Origin: Flavobacterium agri
Lineage (GTDB): Bacteria; Bacteroidota; Bacteroidia; Flavobacteriales; Flavobacteriaceae
Assembly: GCF_013401995.1 (NCBI RefSeq)
Contig: NZ_JACBJI010000004.1
Span: 248,001-312,000, forward strand
DNA: 64,000 nucleotides
Reading direction: 5' to 3'
Part shown: piece by piece, positions 34,167 to 42,750 of the stretch
Layout of the letters: each line of letters starts with the position of its first letter
Numbering within the stretch: position 1 is the stretch's first letter
Notes under the pieces: generated by a model
Told to the model about the DNA's origin: nothing
What the model saw: only the letters and a program-made list of their open reading frames with translations
Database searches by the model: none
Made by a program: the position numbers and the translations under genes

Positions 34167-36455
34167 TTATTTCTTTGGTTTGGGCGACATATAAAACGTC
34201 AATTCGCCTCCATTTACTAGTTGCGAATGCGAAATGAAATCACGTGGAATTTCCTTTCCGTTCAATTCAATTTTACTCACATACACATTCTTTTCCGATT
34301 GGTTTTTAGCCGAAATCACAAGCGTTTTCCCATTCTCGAACTTCAACGTCGCCTTTTTCACGAGAGGGCTTCCGAGCGCGTACTGATCCGAACCCGGCGC
34401 AACCGGATAAAATCCTAACGATGTGAAAATATACCAAGCGCTCATTTGTCCCGTATCGTCATTCCCGCCCAATCCGTCAGGCCCGGAATGGAACATTTTT
34501 CGGATGATCATTCTGACTCTTTCCTGTGTTTTCCAAGGCTGTCCGAGGTAATCGTACAAATAAGCGACGTGGTGCGAAGGCTCATTTCCATGCACGTAAT
34601 TGCCGATGATCCCGTCGCGCGTGATGTCTTCGGTATTCTCGAAATACTTGTCGGGCAACTGCATCGTGAACAAAGAATCGAGATGTTGGGTGAATTTCTC
34701 TTTTCCGCCGTTCAGATCGGTCAATTTTACAACGTCGTGCGGGACATAAAGGCTGTAATTCCACGCATTTCCTTCGATGAAGCCTTGTCCGTGGGTGTCG
34801 AGCGGATCGAATTCCTTCTTGAAAGTTCCGCCAGCCAATCTCGGACGCATGAATCCCGATTTTTTGTCAAACACATTGTTGAAATTCTGGGCGCGTTTCG
34901 AATACGTCTCGTAAACGTCATTTCTTCCCAATTTCTTTGCCATTTGCGCGATTGCCCAGTCGTCGTAAGCGTATTCCAAAGTTTTCGAAACCGATGCACC
35001 GCTGCGATCTTCGGGTACATAACCCAATTTTACATAGTCGCCGATTCCATCGTTGTAAAGCATATTTGACGACGAAACCACGGCTTCCAAAGCCTTTTTG
35101 GTGTCAAAATCGTCGTTGCCTTTCGCGATCGCATCGGCAATTACGGAAACGGAATGATAGCCGATCATGCACCAATTCTCGTTGGCATAATGCGACCAGA
35201 TCGGCAAAGCGTGATGCACCGATTGATCGTAATGCGCCAACATCGATTTGATCATATCGCGATTGCGTTTGGGCTGAACCAGATTGAAAAGCGGATGCAG
35301 CGCGCGATACGTGTCCCAAAGCGAGAACGTGGTGTAGTTCGTGAAACCGTCGGCTTTGTGTACATTTTGGTCGAGGCCTTTGTATTGTCCGTCCGCATCC
35401 ATGTAAACCGTCGGATTGATGAACGCGTGGTACATCGCAGTGTAGAAGTTGACTTTATCTTCGTCATTTATGGTTTCGACGGTGATTTTGTCGAGTTCCT
35501 TTTCCCACAAATTTTGTCCGTCCGACTTCGCTTTTTCGAAATCCCAATGCGGAATCTCGGCTTTCATGTTGGCCAAAGCTCCGGCCGTTGAAACGGGAGA
35601 AAGTGCGAATTTGATCTTGATTTTCTCGCCTTCCGCAGTTGCGAAATCGAAATATGCCTTCAATTTCGGGCCGGCCGCTTCAGGAAAATTTTTCGATTGA
35701 TCAAACTTGCGCCAAAAACCGTTGTAAATGTTTTCCTGATCGTAATTCTTGAAGCCGTAATTCTTAATCGGTTTGGAAAAACTCATTGCGAAATAAACCG
35801 TTCGTGTTCTTGCCCAGCCGTTCGTTTGTCGGAAACCCGTGACCAACGTGTCGTTTTCTACTCGGATAAACGTCCACACATTCTTTTCTTCGTGGTTGTA
35901 AATGTTGGCCATCAAATCGAGGATGATGTGCGCCTGATCCGATTTCGGAAACGTGTATTGATGGAAGCCGACGCGTTGGGAAGTCGTCATTTCGGCCAAA
36001 ATATTGTCGTCTTCGAGCTTGACTTTGTAGTAATTCGCCTGTGAAACTTCGTTGGTGTGGGAGAATTTAGAACGATAACCATTTTCGGGATGATCGGCCG
36101 TTCCCGGATTCAATTGTAGTTTCCCGACAGTCGGCATAATCAGGAAATCACCCAGATCAGAATGTCCGGTCCCGTTGAAATGCGTGTGCGAAAACCCACA
36201 GATGGTTTTGTCCGCGTATTGATAACCCGCACAGTATTCGTAGACCTTGCCGTTGTATTTTCGGTCTTTTTCGAACGCGACTGTATCGGTTTCGGGACTT
36301 AGTTGCACAGAACCGAAAGGAACGGTCGCACCGGGAAATGTGTGTCCCATTTTAGCGGTTCCGATAAGCGGACGGATGTAGGTGAACTTGGGTTTTTGTT
36401 GGGAAAAAGCGATTGAAAAGGCAAGGAGTGCGGTAATCGCGAGGAGTTTTTTCAT
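34167..36455 (-). CDS. GH92-family alpha-mannosidase (second copy)
   Basis: The 762-residue protein has a signal peptide (MKKLLAITALLAFSIAFSQQ) and the full GH92 pattern: YIRPLIGTAKMGHTFPGATVPFG, AGYQYADKTICGFSHTHFNGTGHSD, TFSLWDTYRALHPLF, VHGNEPSHHVAYLYDYLG and DGLGGNDDTGQMSAWYIFTSLGFYPV. It is only distantly similar to the first copy, so the two may differ in linkage specificity. The gene is separated from the first by a 20-bp-stem repeat hairpin. Confidence 0.93.
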   Translation of the reverse strand: MKKLLAITALLAFSIAFSQQKPKFTYIRPLIGTAKMGHTFPGATVPFGSVQLSPETDTVAFEKDRKYNGKVYEYCAGYQYADKTICGFSHTHFNGTGHSDLGDFLIMPTVGKLQLNPGTADHPENGYRSKFSHTNEVSQANYYKVKLEDDNILAEMTTSQRVGFHQYTFPKSDQAHIILDLMANIYNHEEKNVWTFIRVENDTLVTGFRQTNGWARTRTVYFAMSFSKPIKNYGFKNYDQENIYNGFWRKFDQSKNFPEAAGPKLKAYFDFATAEGEKIKIKFALSPVSTAGALANMKAEIPHWDFEKAKSDGQNLWEKELDKITVETINDEDKVNFYTAMYHAFINPTVYMDADGQYKGLDQNVHKADGFTNYTTFSLWDTYRALHPLFNLVQPKRNRDMIKSMLAHYDQSVHHALPIWSHYANENWCMIGYHSVSVIADAIAKGNDDFDTKKALEAVVSSSNMLYNDGIGDYVKLGYVPEDRSGASVSKTLEYAYDDWAIAQMAKKLGRNDVYETYSKRAQNFNNVFDKKSGFMRPRLAGGTFKKEFDPLDTHGQGFIEGNAWNYSLYVPHDVVKLTDLNGGKEKFTQHLDSLFTMQLPDKYFENTEDITRDGIIGNYVHGNEPSHHVAYLYDYLGQPWKTQERVRMIIRKMFHSGPDGLGGNDDTGQMSAWYIFTSLGFYPVAPGSDQYALGSPLVKKATLKFENGKTLVISAKNQSEKNVYVSKIELNGKEIPRDFISHSQLVNGGELTFYMSPKPKK

Positions 36456-36587
36456 GGTTGTTGCGTTGAAATGCTAAAGGTAGCAAAATGGGACGACGAG
36501 AAAAATGCGATTCGTATCGGGGTGGAGAATGTTTAACAAAAGGTACAGTTTTTCTGTAGCAAAATGGCATGCAAAAATCTTACGTTC

Positions 36588-36624
36588 GTAGACCTAACAG
36601 GTTTACAAAACCTGTTAGGTCTAC
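36588..36624. repeat. gacctaacag hairpin repeat, copy 1
   Basis: GTAGACCTAACAGGTTT, a 3-nt loop, and AAACCTGTTAGGTCTAC form a perfect 17-bp stem. Related copies lie at 39366 and 43594. Confidence 0.9.
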
Positions 36625-36700
36625 GACCCCCAAAACCTGATGTGTTTTTGTAGTGGTGTCGACCTAGAAACTTCTGCCGATAAGACACACCATTAACGAC

Positions 36701-36736
36701 AAAAAAATCCCGACCAGCCAAAACCGATCGGGATCC
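36701..36736 (-). terminator. Intrinsic terminator of the TonB receptor gene
   Basis: On the minus strand ATCCCGA pairs with TCGGGAT, followed by a run of seven T. Confidence 0.8.
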
Positions 36737-36755
36737 ATAACTAACTTGAGTAACG

Positions 36756-39074
36756 CTAAAATTTCAAAGTCAAACCAGCCAGAAAATTGATTCCGGCCTG
36801 CGGATAAAAGCCCGCGCCTTCTACCGTCGTGACCGTACCCGGATTCGAGAAATCGTCATCATACGTGTAGAAATATCCGTTCGACTCGTATTCATAATCA
36901 AAAATATTATTCACGAGGCCAGACGCCAAAATCGAACGGAAGAACCAAATATTTTTCCACTCATACGAAACGCTCAAATCTGAGGTCGCATAACTGTCGA
37001 GTTTCGAGGTTTCCGAGTCGATGTTGCCCATGTATTGTTCGCCGACGAATTTCGAAAGCAAAGTCACCTGGAAATTTTTTGTTGGCGCAAAAGTGATTGC
37101 GTTTGCCGCTACGACGTTCGGTGAAAATGCGATGTTCGTGTCGCCCAAATCCGTCAAAACGCCATCGCGCTGGAACACGAAATCTTGGTTTTTGTTCGTA
37201 CTTACCGTTACGTTCGGACGAATCGACCATTTATCGGTAATCGCTACGGCAGCTTCGACCTCGAGCCCTAAACGGTAACTTTTTCCACTGTTTTCGCGAA
37301 TCGGAGCACCGACGTTATCCAAAGCGCCCGTCAAGACCAATTGATCGTTGTATTTCATGTAATACGCATTCACGTTGACTTTCGCTTTCGCGGATGCATA
37401 ACGCCAACCCAATTCGAAATCGTCCAATTGCTCTGGGCGAGGATTGCCATTCTCGTAATCGGTGCGGTTCGGTTCGCGGTTGGCACGCGCATACGAAGCG
37501 TAAATGTTCTGGCGATCGTTAACCGAATAGGTCGCTCCAGCCTTCGGATTGAAGAAATCGAAACGGTCGTGAACGAATCCCGTTTCGGGAGAATTGGCAT
37601 CATATCCGACGCGACGGTATTGCAAATCGGCGAACAAATTCAATTTTGGGATCACTTGGTAATTCGCTTTGGCAAAGATGTTTCCGTCTTTTTTGACACC
37701 ACGGTCGCTGTAATAACGCTGTCCGTACATCGGAAGCACGACGTTTCTCGTCCACAGCACTTTGCCATAGTGGTCGCCGTCGTATTCGTTCCAGCCGCCG
37801 CCTAAGATCGCGTCGACTTTGCCTTTGCGGTAATTGACCGAAAACGTACCGCCATAAAAGTCATTGTCGAGCCATTTTTGGTCGATGAGATCGGTTTCGT
37901 CTACGAGATTCCCGTCAATGACCTGCGGTTCGATGCCATAGTCCGAAACGGATTCGCCCGTGCGGTAATTCTCGTAATATCCTTTCCCGATCGTATAGTG
38001 CAAAGCCGCGGTCGAGCTCCAGGCGTCGCTCCATTTTTGCGTCCAGTGCAATTGGTAGTGGTCTTGTTGGTAATTGTCGGTCTGATTGTCGTAGAAACGC
38101 GTCAAGCCATTGTCGTCGACATATTCTCCGGCAGTGTTGTATGTGCGGTCGTCGCGAAGTTTTTCGGGATCTTCGAGGCCGTTCCACGACTGGTACGTCT
38201 TTTCTTTTCCGCCAAAGACAAGCGCTTTGATGAGCGTGCCTTTGTTGACGTAAGTCCCTTGCAGGAAGTACGATTTCAAACTCGAAAAAGCACGGTCGAT
38301 ATAGCCGTCCGATTCAATATTCGACAAACGACCCGCAAGTTCGAAATGATCACCGAGCAAACCGGTGCTGAATTTTACCGTGTGTTTTCGCGTGTTGAAG
38401 CTTCCGAACGAATTTGAGATTTCGCCGTTGGCTTTTTCGGAATACGAATCGGTAAGCACGTTAAGGCTTGCGCCGAATGCACCCGAACCGTTGGTCGATG
38501 TCCCGACGCCGCGTTGCAATTGCAGGTTTTCTGTAGACGAAGCGAAATCGGGCATGTTGACCCAAAACGTTCCCATCGATTCTGCGTCGTTGTACGGAAC
38601 ACCGTTGATCGTGACGTTCACGCGCGTCGCATCTGTTCCGCGGACCCGGATTCCCGAATAACCGATCGAGTTCCCGGCGTCTGAAGTCGTGACGACCGAC
38701 GGCAAAAAGTTGAGCAATTGCGGGATGTCCTGACCTAAGTTGCGCTTTTCGAACTCTTCTTTTTTCATGTTCGAGAACGTGACGGGTGTTTTAGACGTCG
38801 CGCGCACCGATTGCACGATTACCTCGTCGAGTTTTTCGGTTTTGGTCGTGTCTTGCGGTTGCTGTGCGAAAGTGTTGATGGAGAACAGAAGCGCTGTTGC
38901 GGAGACGATTGCGTGAGGGATTGGAGTGGAAATCCTTTTTGAGGTTCCGAGCGCAGTCGAGGAACCTTCAAAAAGATTGAAGCGGAAAGCCCGACGGCGG
39001 CCAATCGATTCTTGATTTTTGCCGTGCGTTTCAAGGCCGCCGGCACGCCCAAAAAAAGAAAATAAAGGTTTCAT
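36756..39074 (-). CDS. TonB-dependent outer-membrane receptor, predicted thiamine uptake (Omr1-like)
   Basis: The 772-residue protein has a plug domain (KLDEVIVQSVRATSKTPVTFSNM, then GIRVRGTDATRVNVTINGVPYND) and a 22-strand-type barrel ending LNFLAGLTLKF, as in TonB-dependent receptors. A TPP riboswitch lies in its leader, which fits the TPP-regulated Omr1 receptors known from Bacteroidota and implies thiamine or precursor uptake. The N-terminus is odd: 45 residues encoded partly by two intergenic repeat elements (38945-38964 and 38981-39001) precede the apparent signal peptide core (AIVSATALLFSINTFAQQ). No ATG, GTG or TTG lies closer to that core. Confidence 0.88.
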   Translation of the reverse strand: MKPLFSFFGRAGGLETHGKNQESIGRRRAFRFNLFEGSSTALGTSKRISTPIPHAIVSATALLFSINTFAQQPQDTTKTEKLDEVIVQSVRATSKTPVTFSNMKKEEFEKRNLGQDIPQLLNFLPSVVTTSDAGNSIGYSGIRVRGTDATRVNVTINGVPYNDAESMGTFWVNMPDFASSTENLQLQRGVGTSTNGSGAFGASLNVLTDSYSEKANGEISNSFGSFNTRKHTVKFSTGLLGDHFELAGRLSNIESDGYIDRAFSSLKSYFLQGTYVNKGTLIKALVFGGKEKTYQSWNGLEDPEKLRDDRTYNTAGEYVDDNGLTRFYDNQTDNYQQDHYQLHWTQKWSDAWSSTAALHYTIGKGYYENYRTGESVSDYGIEPQVIDGNLVDETDLIDQKWLDNDFYGGTFSVNYRKGKVDAILGGGWNEYDGDHYGKVLWTRNVVLPMYGQRYYSDRGVKKDGNIFAKANYQVIPKLNLFADLQYRRVGYDANSPETGFVHDRFDFFNPKAGATYSVNDRQNIYASYARANREPNRTDYENGNPRPEQLDDFELGWRYASAKAKVNVNAYYMKYNDQLVLTGALDNVGAPIRENSGKSYRLGLEVEAAVAITDKWSIRPNVTVSTNKNQDFVFQRDGVLTDLGDTNIAFSPNVVAANAITFAPTKNFQVTLLSKFVGEQYMGNIDSETSKLDSYATSDLSVSYEWKNIWFFRSILASGLVNNIFDYEYESNGYFYTYDDDFSNPGTVTTVEGAGFYPQAGINFLAGLTLKF
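38945..38964. repeat. 20-mer repeat inside the TonB receptor reading frame
   Basis: Exact copy of TTCCGAGCGCAGTCGAGGAA; on the coding strand it is read as part of FEGSSTALGTSKR ahead of the signal peptide core. Confidence 0.9.
38981..39001. repeat. GC-rich element remnant inside the TonB receptor reading frame
   Basis: AGCGGAAAGCCCGACGGCGG differs at one position from the matching arm of the palindromic element at 46345-46445 (read on the minus strand). It is translated in the N-terminal extension of the receptor. Confidence 0.75.
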
Positions 39075-39149
39075 CCGTAAAGGTTTACGAATAAAAGGGG
39101 GAATTATTCTTGGTTTAAATTGATTTTTGCGACGTTTCAGCGTGCACCC

Positions 39150-39240
39150 TGCTCGTTTCGCGATCCCTTGGCAGCATTACCCGCCCAGGTTCATTGGGTA
39201 TAATCTCAGCCCTTGGTAGAGCACCCCTTTGAGACGGGGC
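39150..39240 (-). ncRNA. TPP riboswitch (THI element)
   Basis: On the minus strand the conserved blocks appear in order: GGGGTGC, GGGCTGAGA, TATACCC, GAACCTG, GGGTAATGC and AAGGGATCG. These are the paired and ligand-contacting segments of the thiamine pyrophosphate aptamer (CUGAGA and ACCUG-N-GGUAAUGC). It lies 75 nt before the receptor ATG, so receptor synthesis is expected to be lowered when thiamine pyrophosphate is abundant. Confidence 0.93.
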
Positions 39241-39365
39241 AAAGGTAAATTGAAATTCCAAATCCAAAAAACAAATTCGAATTTTCTTTGGGTGGAGTCG
39301 GGAATTGTAGTTTTAACAATTTCGGCAGAAAATCTGTACCGATTTTGACTTGACAAGATTGACCT

Positions 39366-39407
39366 TTGTAGACCTAACAGATTTTCAAAATCTGTTAGGT
39401 CTTACAA
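39366..39407. repeat. gacctaacag hairpin repeat, copy 2
   Basis: TTGTAGACCTAACAGATTTT and its complement form a near-perfect 20-bp stem (one extra T in the right arm). It follows the arfB stop codon. Confidence 0.9.
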
Positions 39408-39455
39408 CCTTTCAAAAGTGATGTGTTGTTGATGTGCCGGAGAAGCTCTAATTAC

Positions 39456-39854
39456 TCAGAATAATTTCCTGCGCGATTGTTTGATTTCGGAAGCGTTGCG
39501 TTTTGTTTTAAGCCGTTTTTCCACCACGGCTCTCGGTACTTTCGTCGCTTTTCGGATTTTGGGTACGTGCAGCGCTTTTTCTATAAGCTCGAAAAACCGT
39601 TTGGTTACGATTTCTTTGTTCTTGAGCTGGCTTCGGTCTTCATCGGATTTCAAGACAAGTTGGCCCGATTTGTTAAGGCGTGTGGCGAGTTTCTCGAACA
39701 GGCGCGTTTTTTCTTCGTCAGTAAAGCAACAAGAGTTCTGCAGGTTGAATATCAACTCGACTTTGGACGAGACTTTGTTTACGTTTTGTCCGCCGGCTCC
39801 GCTCGAACGGACTGCTTTGTATTGGAATTCCGATTGGATTTTATCCTTGTCCAT
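39456..39854 (-). CDS. arfB: Alternative ribosome-rescue factor ArfB-like (peptide chain release factor family)
   Basis: The 132-residue protein has the catalytic GGQ motif of class I release factors (YKAVRSSGAGGQNVNKVSSKVEL, about residues 12-34) and a basic C-terminal tail (KVPRAVVEKRLKTKRNASEIKQSRRKLF). The tail would enter the mRNA channel of a stalled ribosome, as in ArfB/YaeJ. It hydrolyses peptidyl-tRNA on non-stop ribosomes. The start overlaps the end of the DUF4301 gene by 14 bp. Confidence 0.92.
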   Translation of the reverse strand: MDKDKIQSEFQYKAVRSSGAGGQNVNKVSSKVELIFNLQNSCCFTDEEKTRLFEKLATRLNKSGQLVLKSDEDRSQLKNKEIVTKRFFELIEKALHVPKIRKATKVPRAVVEKRLKTKRNASEIKQSRRKLF

Positions 39855-41457
39855 TTTGTGGCTGGTGCGCGGGTTTCAAAAGATCGTTCACCGTTTTCAC
39901 CGGATTGAAGGTCACGAGAGGCACTTCGACGAAAATCGTGTTCCATTTGGCCATCGCGCCATTCCAAAGGCCGGGAAGTTCATAAGCCTTGAGATCGCGT
40001 CCGTTTTTGGTCTTGTTGACGATGAAGCCACGCTCGTGGTCGATGAAATCGGTCAGGTCGAATTTTTCGCCTTTGAAATTCTTGATCGAACAAACGATGT
40101 CGACGGGATTGAAGTGTGTCGACTGGTCAATGATCGCCACTTGTTGCGGATTCTGCAACTCGACTTGCGAAGTTTCTACGATTTGAAGCGAAATATTGCC
40201 TTGCTGGCCACGCACCCAAAACGGTCCGCCTCCGGGTTCGCCTTCGTTCTTGACCATGCCGCAAACGCGCAACGGGCGATCGAGCTTTTGCTTGATATAG
40301 GCCAGTTTGTTCTCGTCGGTAAATTTCTGGAAATCGGAAAATACGACGATATTCAATTCGGTTTTAAGGAAGCGCATCATTTCGTCAATGTCGTCGGCTT
40401 CGGCATAGCCGCTGTCGATCCGTCTCAGGTAATCGAAAATTTTTTCCTGAGTTTGGATCAGGATTCCGCCAAGCGCTTTTTTGTAAAGCGTGATGATTTC
40501 GATATGGTTTTGTATGACGTTGTCGATGTTCTTGATGAAAATGATGTCAGCATCAATCGCATTGAGATTGTTGATCAGCGCGCCATGTCCGCCTGGACGG
40601 AAAACCAGTTTGCCCGAATCGTCGCGGAACGGCTTGTTGTGCGGATCGACGCCAATGGTATCGGTGGCTTTGTCCTGATATGAAAAATTCACTTCAAGAC
40701 GCACATTCGATTCGGATTCTATTTTGTGTCGTATCGATTCGATTGCGGCCTCAAAATCGGATTGATGGTCTTGGGATACGGTAAAATGCAAATGGGAAAC
40801 CCCATTGGAACTCGCATATCGTGCGCCTTCCCTCAAATGTTCCTCGATCGGTGTGGCGATGTGGCCGTCGTATTTGTGGAAAGGCAAAATACCTTTCGGT
40901 TTGCTGCAATAGTCAAATTGTTGCGGATCGAGCAAAGTCTTGATCAAATCGTAATTGCGACGGTCGCTTTCACGCAATTCGCCGTCTTTTTTGTTGAAAT
41001 CGACTTTGGTTACGAGTTCTTTGTAGAACGGGAATTTGTCTTTTCCCGCGAGGAAAACAGACAAAGCCGTAGTGTTGTTGCGATTGATATAAGCATTTAT
41101 GGTATCGCTTGTAATGTCGAATTCGTTGAGGAAAGTCGACAGGAATTTGAACATACGGCTCGCCGCACCCGAAGCCGGAACGAATTTCTTGAGCTTGAAA
41201 CCGTCTTTTTTGGCATCGAAGTATCGTGCCGCGGTCTCAAAATCGCCATCGGACAATTTTCTGATGCCGTCGCCAAGCATGGCCGGACGTTCAAGCCATG
41301 ATTTGGGGATGCCTTTCTTGAAAATCTGGAGTTCCTTTTCAATGGTTTCCAATGACAACCCGTGCGATTTTATCTGGATCAGATCATCTTTGGAAAAGCC
41401 CAGTCTCTGCAAAAGTTGTTCTTCGCGAATTATATCTTGTTCAATGTTTTTCTCCAT
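39841..41457 (-). CDS. DUF4301-family protein
   Basis: The 538-residue protein matches DUF4301, a Bacteroidota-specific family related to sugar-phosphate nucleotidyltransferases. Seen are KKFVPASGAASRMFKFL near residue 90, PKGILPFHKYDGHIATPIEEHLREGARY near 190, FRPGGHGALINNLN near 295, and CGMVKNEGEPGGGPFWVRG near 400. No specific reaction is known. I start at 41457 (MEKNIEQDIIREEQL); the longer frame runs through pnuC, which it overlaps by 28 bp. Confidence 0.88.
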   Translation of the reverse strand: MEKNIEQDIIREEQLLQRLGFSKDDLIQIKSHGLSLETIEKELQIFKKGIPKSWLERPAMLGDGIRKLSDGDFETAARYFDAKKDGFKLKKFVPASGAASRMFKFLSTFLNEFDITSDTINAYINRNNTTALSVFLAGKDKFPFYKELVTKVDFNKKDGELRESDRRNYDLIKTLLDPQQFDYCSKPKGILPFHKYDGHIATPIEEHLREGARYASSNGVSHLHFTVSQDHQSDFEAAIESIRHKIESESNVRLEVNFSYQDKATDTIGVDPHNKPFRDDSGKLVFRPGGHGALINNLNAIDADIIFIKNIDNVIQNHIEIITLYKKALGGILIQTQEKIFDYLRRIDSGYAEADDIDEMMRFLKTELNIVVFSDFQKFTDENKLAYIKQKLDRPLRVCGMVKNEGEPGGGPFWVRGQQGNISLQIVETSQVELQNPQQVAIIDQSTHFNPVDIVCSIKNFKGEKFDLTDFIDHERGFIVNKTKNGRDLKAYELPGLWNGAMAKWNTIFVEVPLVTFNPVKTVNDLLKPAHQPQNGQG

Positions 41458-42050
41458 TCTGCGTACGCCATGATGGCCAATACCGTAAAAATCACATATT
41501 GAAGCGCAAGTATCCCGAGGCCGCGATAGGCATAAATCGGGACGGCGATGAAATCTCCGATGATCCACAGCGTCCAATTCTCTATTTTCTTCAAGGCCAT
41601 GAACCACATGGCGGTAAAGAACAGTCCCGAAATGAAAATGTCGAGGTAATTCTCGGGCATTATTGGCGTTCCGGTCGCTTTGTATATTGCGAAAATAACC
41701 ACAATCGTCACGAAAAACATCGCGATGCCTGTTAATTTTTCTTTGCGATTGGTTCTCGAAATTGGTAAATTATCGTCGTTAGGACCTTTTGTCGTCCATT
41801 TGTACCAGCCGAAAACGCTCATCACCGAATAGTATACGTTGATCAGCATATCGCCCACGTAATCGGCCCTGAACAACAGGTATACGGTAAGTATCGTGGC
41901 GATAAGTCCTGTCGGATAGACCAAAATGTTCTCTTTCCGCGCATACCACACGCTTAAAATCCCGAAGATGAATACGACGGCTTCGGTCGCGATGACCCAA
42001 GATGGTGTGTTTTTGTAAGAGGCAAGGAAGAAATCGTACAAATCAGTCAT
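41430..42050 (-). CDS. PnuC-family vitamin transporter (NMN/nicotinamide riboside or thiamine, PnuT-like)
   Basis: The 206-residue protein has seven hydrophobic segments and the family pattern VYYSVMSVFGWYKW near residue 72 and WTLWIIGDFIAVPIYAYRG near 160. PnuC proteins carry nicotinamide riboside into the cytoplasm, while the Bacteroidota PnuT branch carries thiamine and usually appears with a TPP-regulated outer-membrane receptor. Such a receptor lies about 2.4 kb downstream here, so thiamine is plausible. This is inference from context; the gene itself has no riboswitch. It overlaps both neighbours. Confidence 0.85.
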   Translation of the reverse strand: MTDLYDFFLASYKNTPSWVIATEAVVFIFGILSVWYARKENILVYPTGLIATILTVYLLFRADYVGDMLINVYYSVMSVFGWYKWTTKGPNDDNLPISRTNRKEKLTGIAMFFVTIVVIFAIYKATGTPIMPENYLDIFISGLFFTAMWFMALKKIENWTLWIIGDFIAVPIYAYRGLGILALQYVIFTVLAIMAYAEWRKTLNKI

Positions 42051-42750
42051 TCCCGAAGAAGTTGAGGTCGTTTTCGAAAGCGGTCCCGATGACTACCAAA
42101 TCGGCACCCGCGTCGTAGGCATTTCGGATTCCGGCATTGGTTTTTATCCCGCCTCCGACAATCAACGGGATATCGAGATTTTCGGAAACCGATGTTATGA
42201 TCTGCGTATGAACGGCGTTTTTGGCACCACTTCCGGCTTCCAGGTAAATCAGTTTTTTTCCGAGCATCTGGCCGGCGATCGCTGTAGAAACGATTTCGTT
42301 TTCATCGGACAACGGATTTGTGCCCGACACTTTCGCAACCGCGGTTTCGCTTCCCGAATCGATTAAGATATAGCCTGTCGGAATGATTTCGAGTTTTGAA
42401 TTCTTGAGTGTAGGTGCGGCTTTTACATGATGTCCGATCAAAAAATCGGGGTTGCGTCCAGACAAAAGCGACAGGAACAATATGCCGTCGGCTTCGTGTG
42501 AAATTTGAGACGGATTTCCCGGGAATAGCAAAATCGGTAAGGCGCAACGATCCTTGATTTCTACGATCAGTTCATCTATACGGTCGGTAAAAACCCGGCT
42601 TCCTCCAATGAAAACATGAGTGGCCGGAGAAGAACAGATCTTGCCAATCAGAAGCTCCAGGTTTTCCCAGTCGATTTTATCGGGATCGAGTAAAATCGCG
42701 AGCAGTTTCCTGTTTTGGTTTTTGGCCGAAAGGATGTCGTTATAAAGCAT
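42043..42750 (-). CDS. Geranylgeranylglyceryl phosphate synthase-family (GGGPS/PcrB-like) prenyltransferase
   Basis: The 235-residue TIM-barrel protein has LLAILLDPDKIDWENLE, HVFIGGSRVF, LPILLFPGNPSQIS, LSLLSGRNPDFLIGHH, YLEAGSGAKNAV and PLIVGGGIKTNAGIRNAYDAGADLVVIGTAFE. These match enzymes that join a prenyl diphosphate to glycerol-1-phosphate, best known for archaeal lipids and also present in Bacteroidota as group II enzymes. I start at 42750 (MLYNDILSAKN), which overlaps the PPTase end by 11 bp. The physiological lipid in this bacterium is unknown. Confidence 0.9.
   Translation of the reverse strand: MLYNDILSAKNQNRKLLAILLDPDKIDWENLELLIGKICSSPATHVFIGGSRVFTDRIDELIVEIKDRCALPILLFPGNPSQISHEADGILFLSLLSGRNPDFLIGHHVKAAPTLKNSKLEIIPTGYILIDSGSETAVAKVSGTNPLSDENEIVSTAIAGQMLGKKLIYLEAGSGAKNAVHTQIITSVSENLDIPLIVGGGIKTNAGIRNAYDAGADLVVIGTAFENDLNFFGND

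Larger units (their letters stand above)
36456..36755. other. Intergenic region between GH92 and TonB receptor genes
   Basis: The 300-bp gap holds a gacctaacag-family hairpin (36588-36624) and a terminator for the TonB receptor (36701-36736). No coding frame with family features is present. Confidence 0.7.
39075..39455. other. Leader of the TonB receptor gene and repeat hairpin
   Basis: The 380-bp gap contains the TPP riboswitch (39150-39240), about 75 nt of expression platform, and a gacctaacag hairpin (39366-39407) just past the arfB stop. No gene is present. Confidence 0.75.

Noticed and set aside
39481..40683. Long plus-strand open frame (400 codons) opposite the DUF4301 gene
   Set aside because: It is an antisense frame created by the codon bias of the DUF4301 gene. 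It has no domain or signal features and is covered by a confident gene on the other strand.
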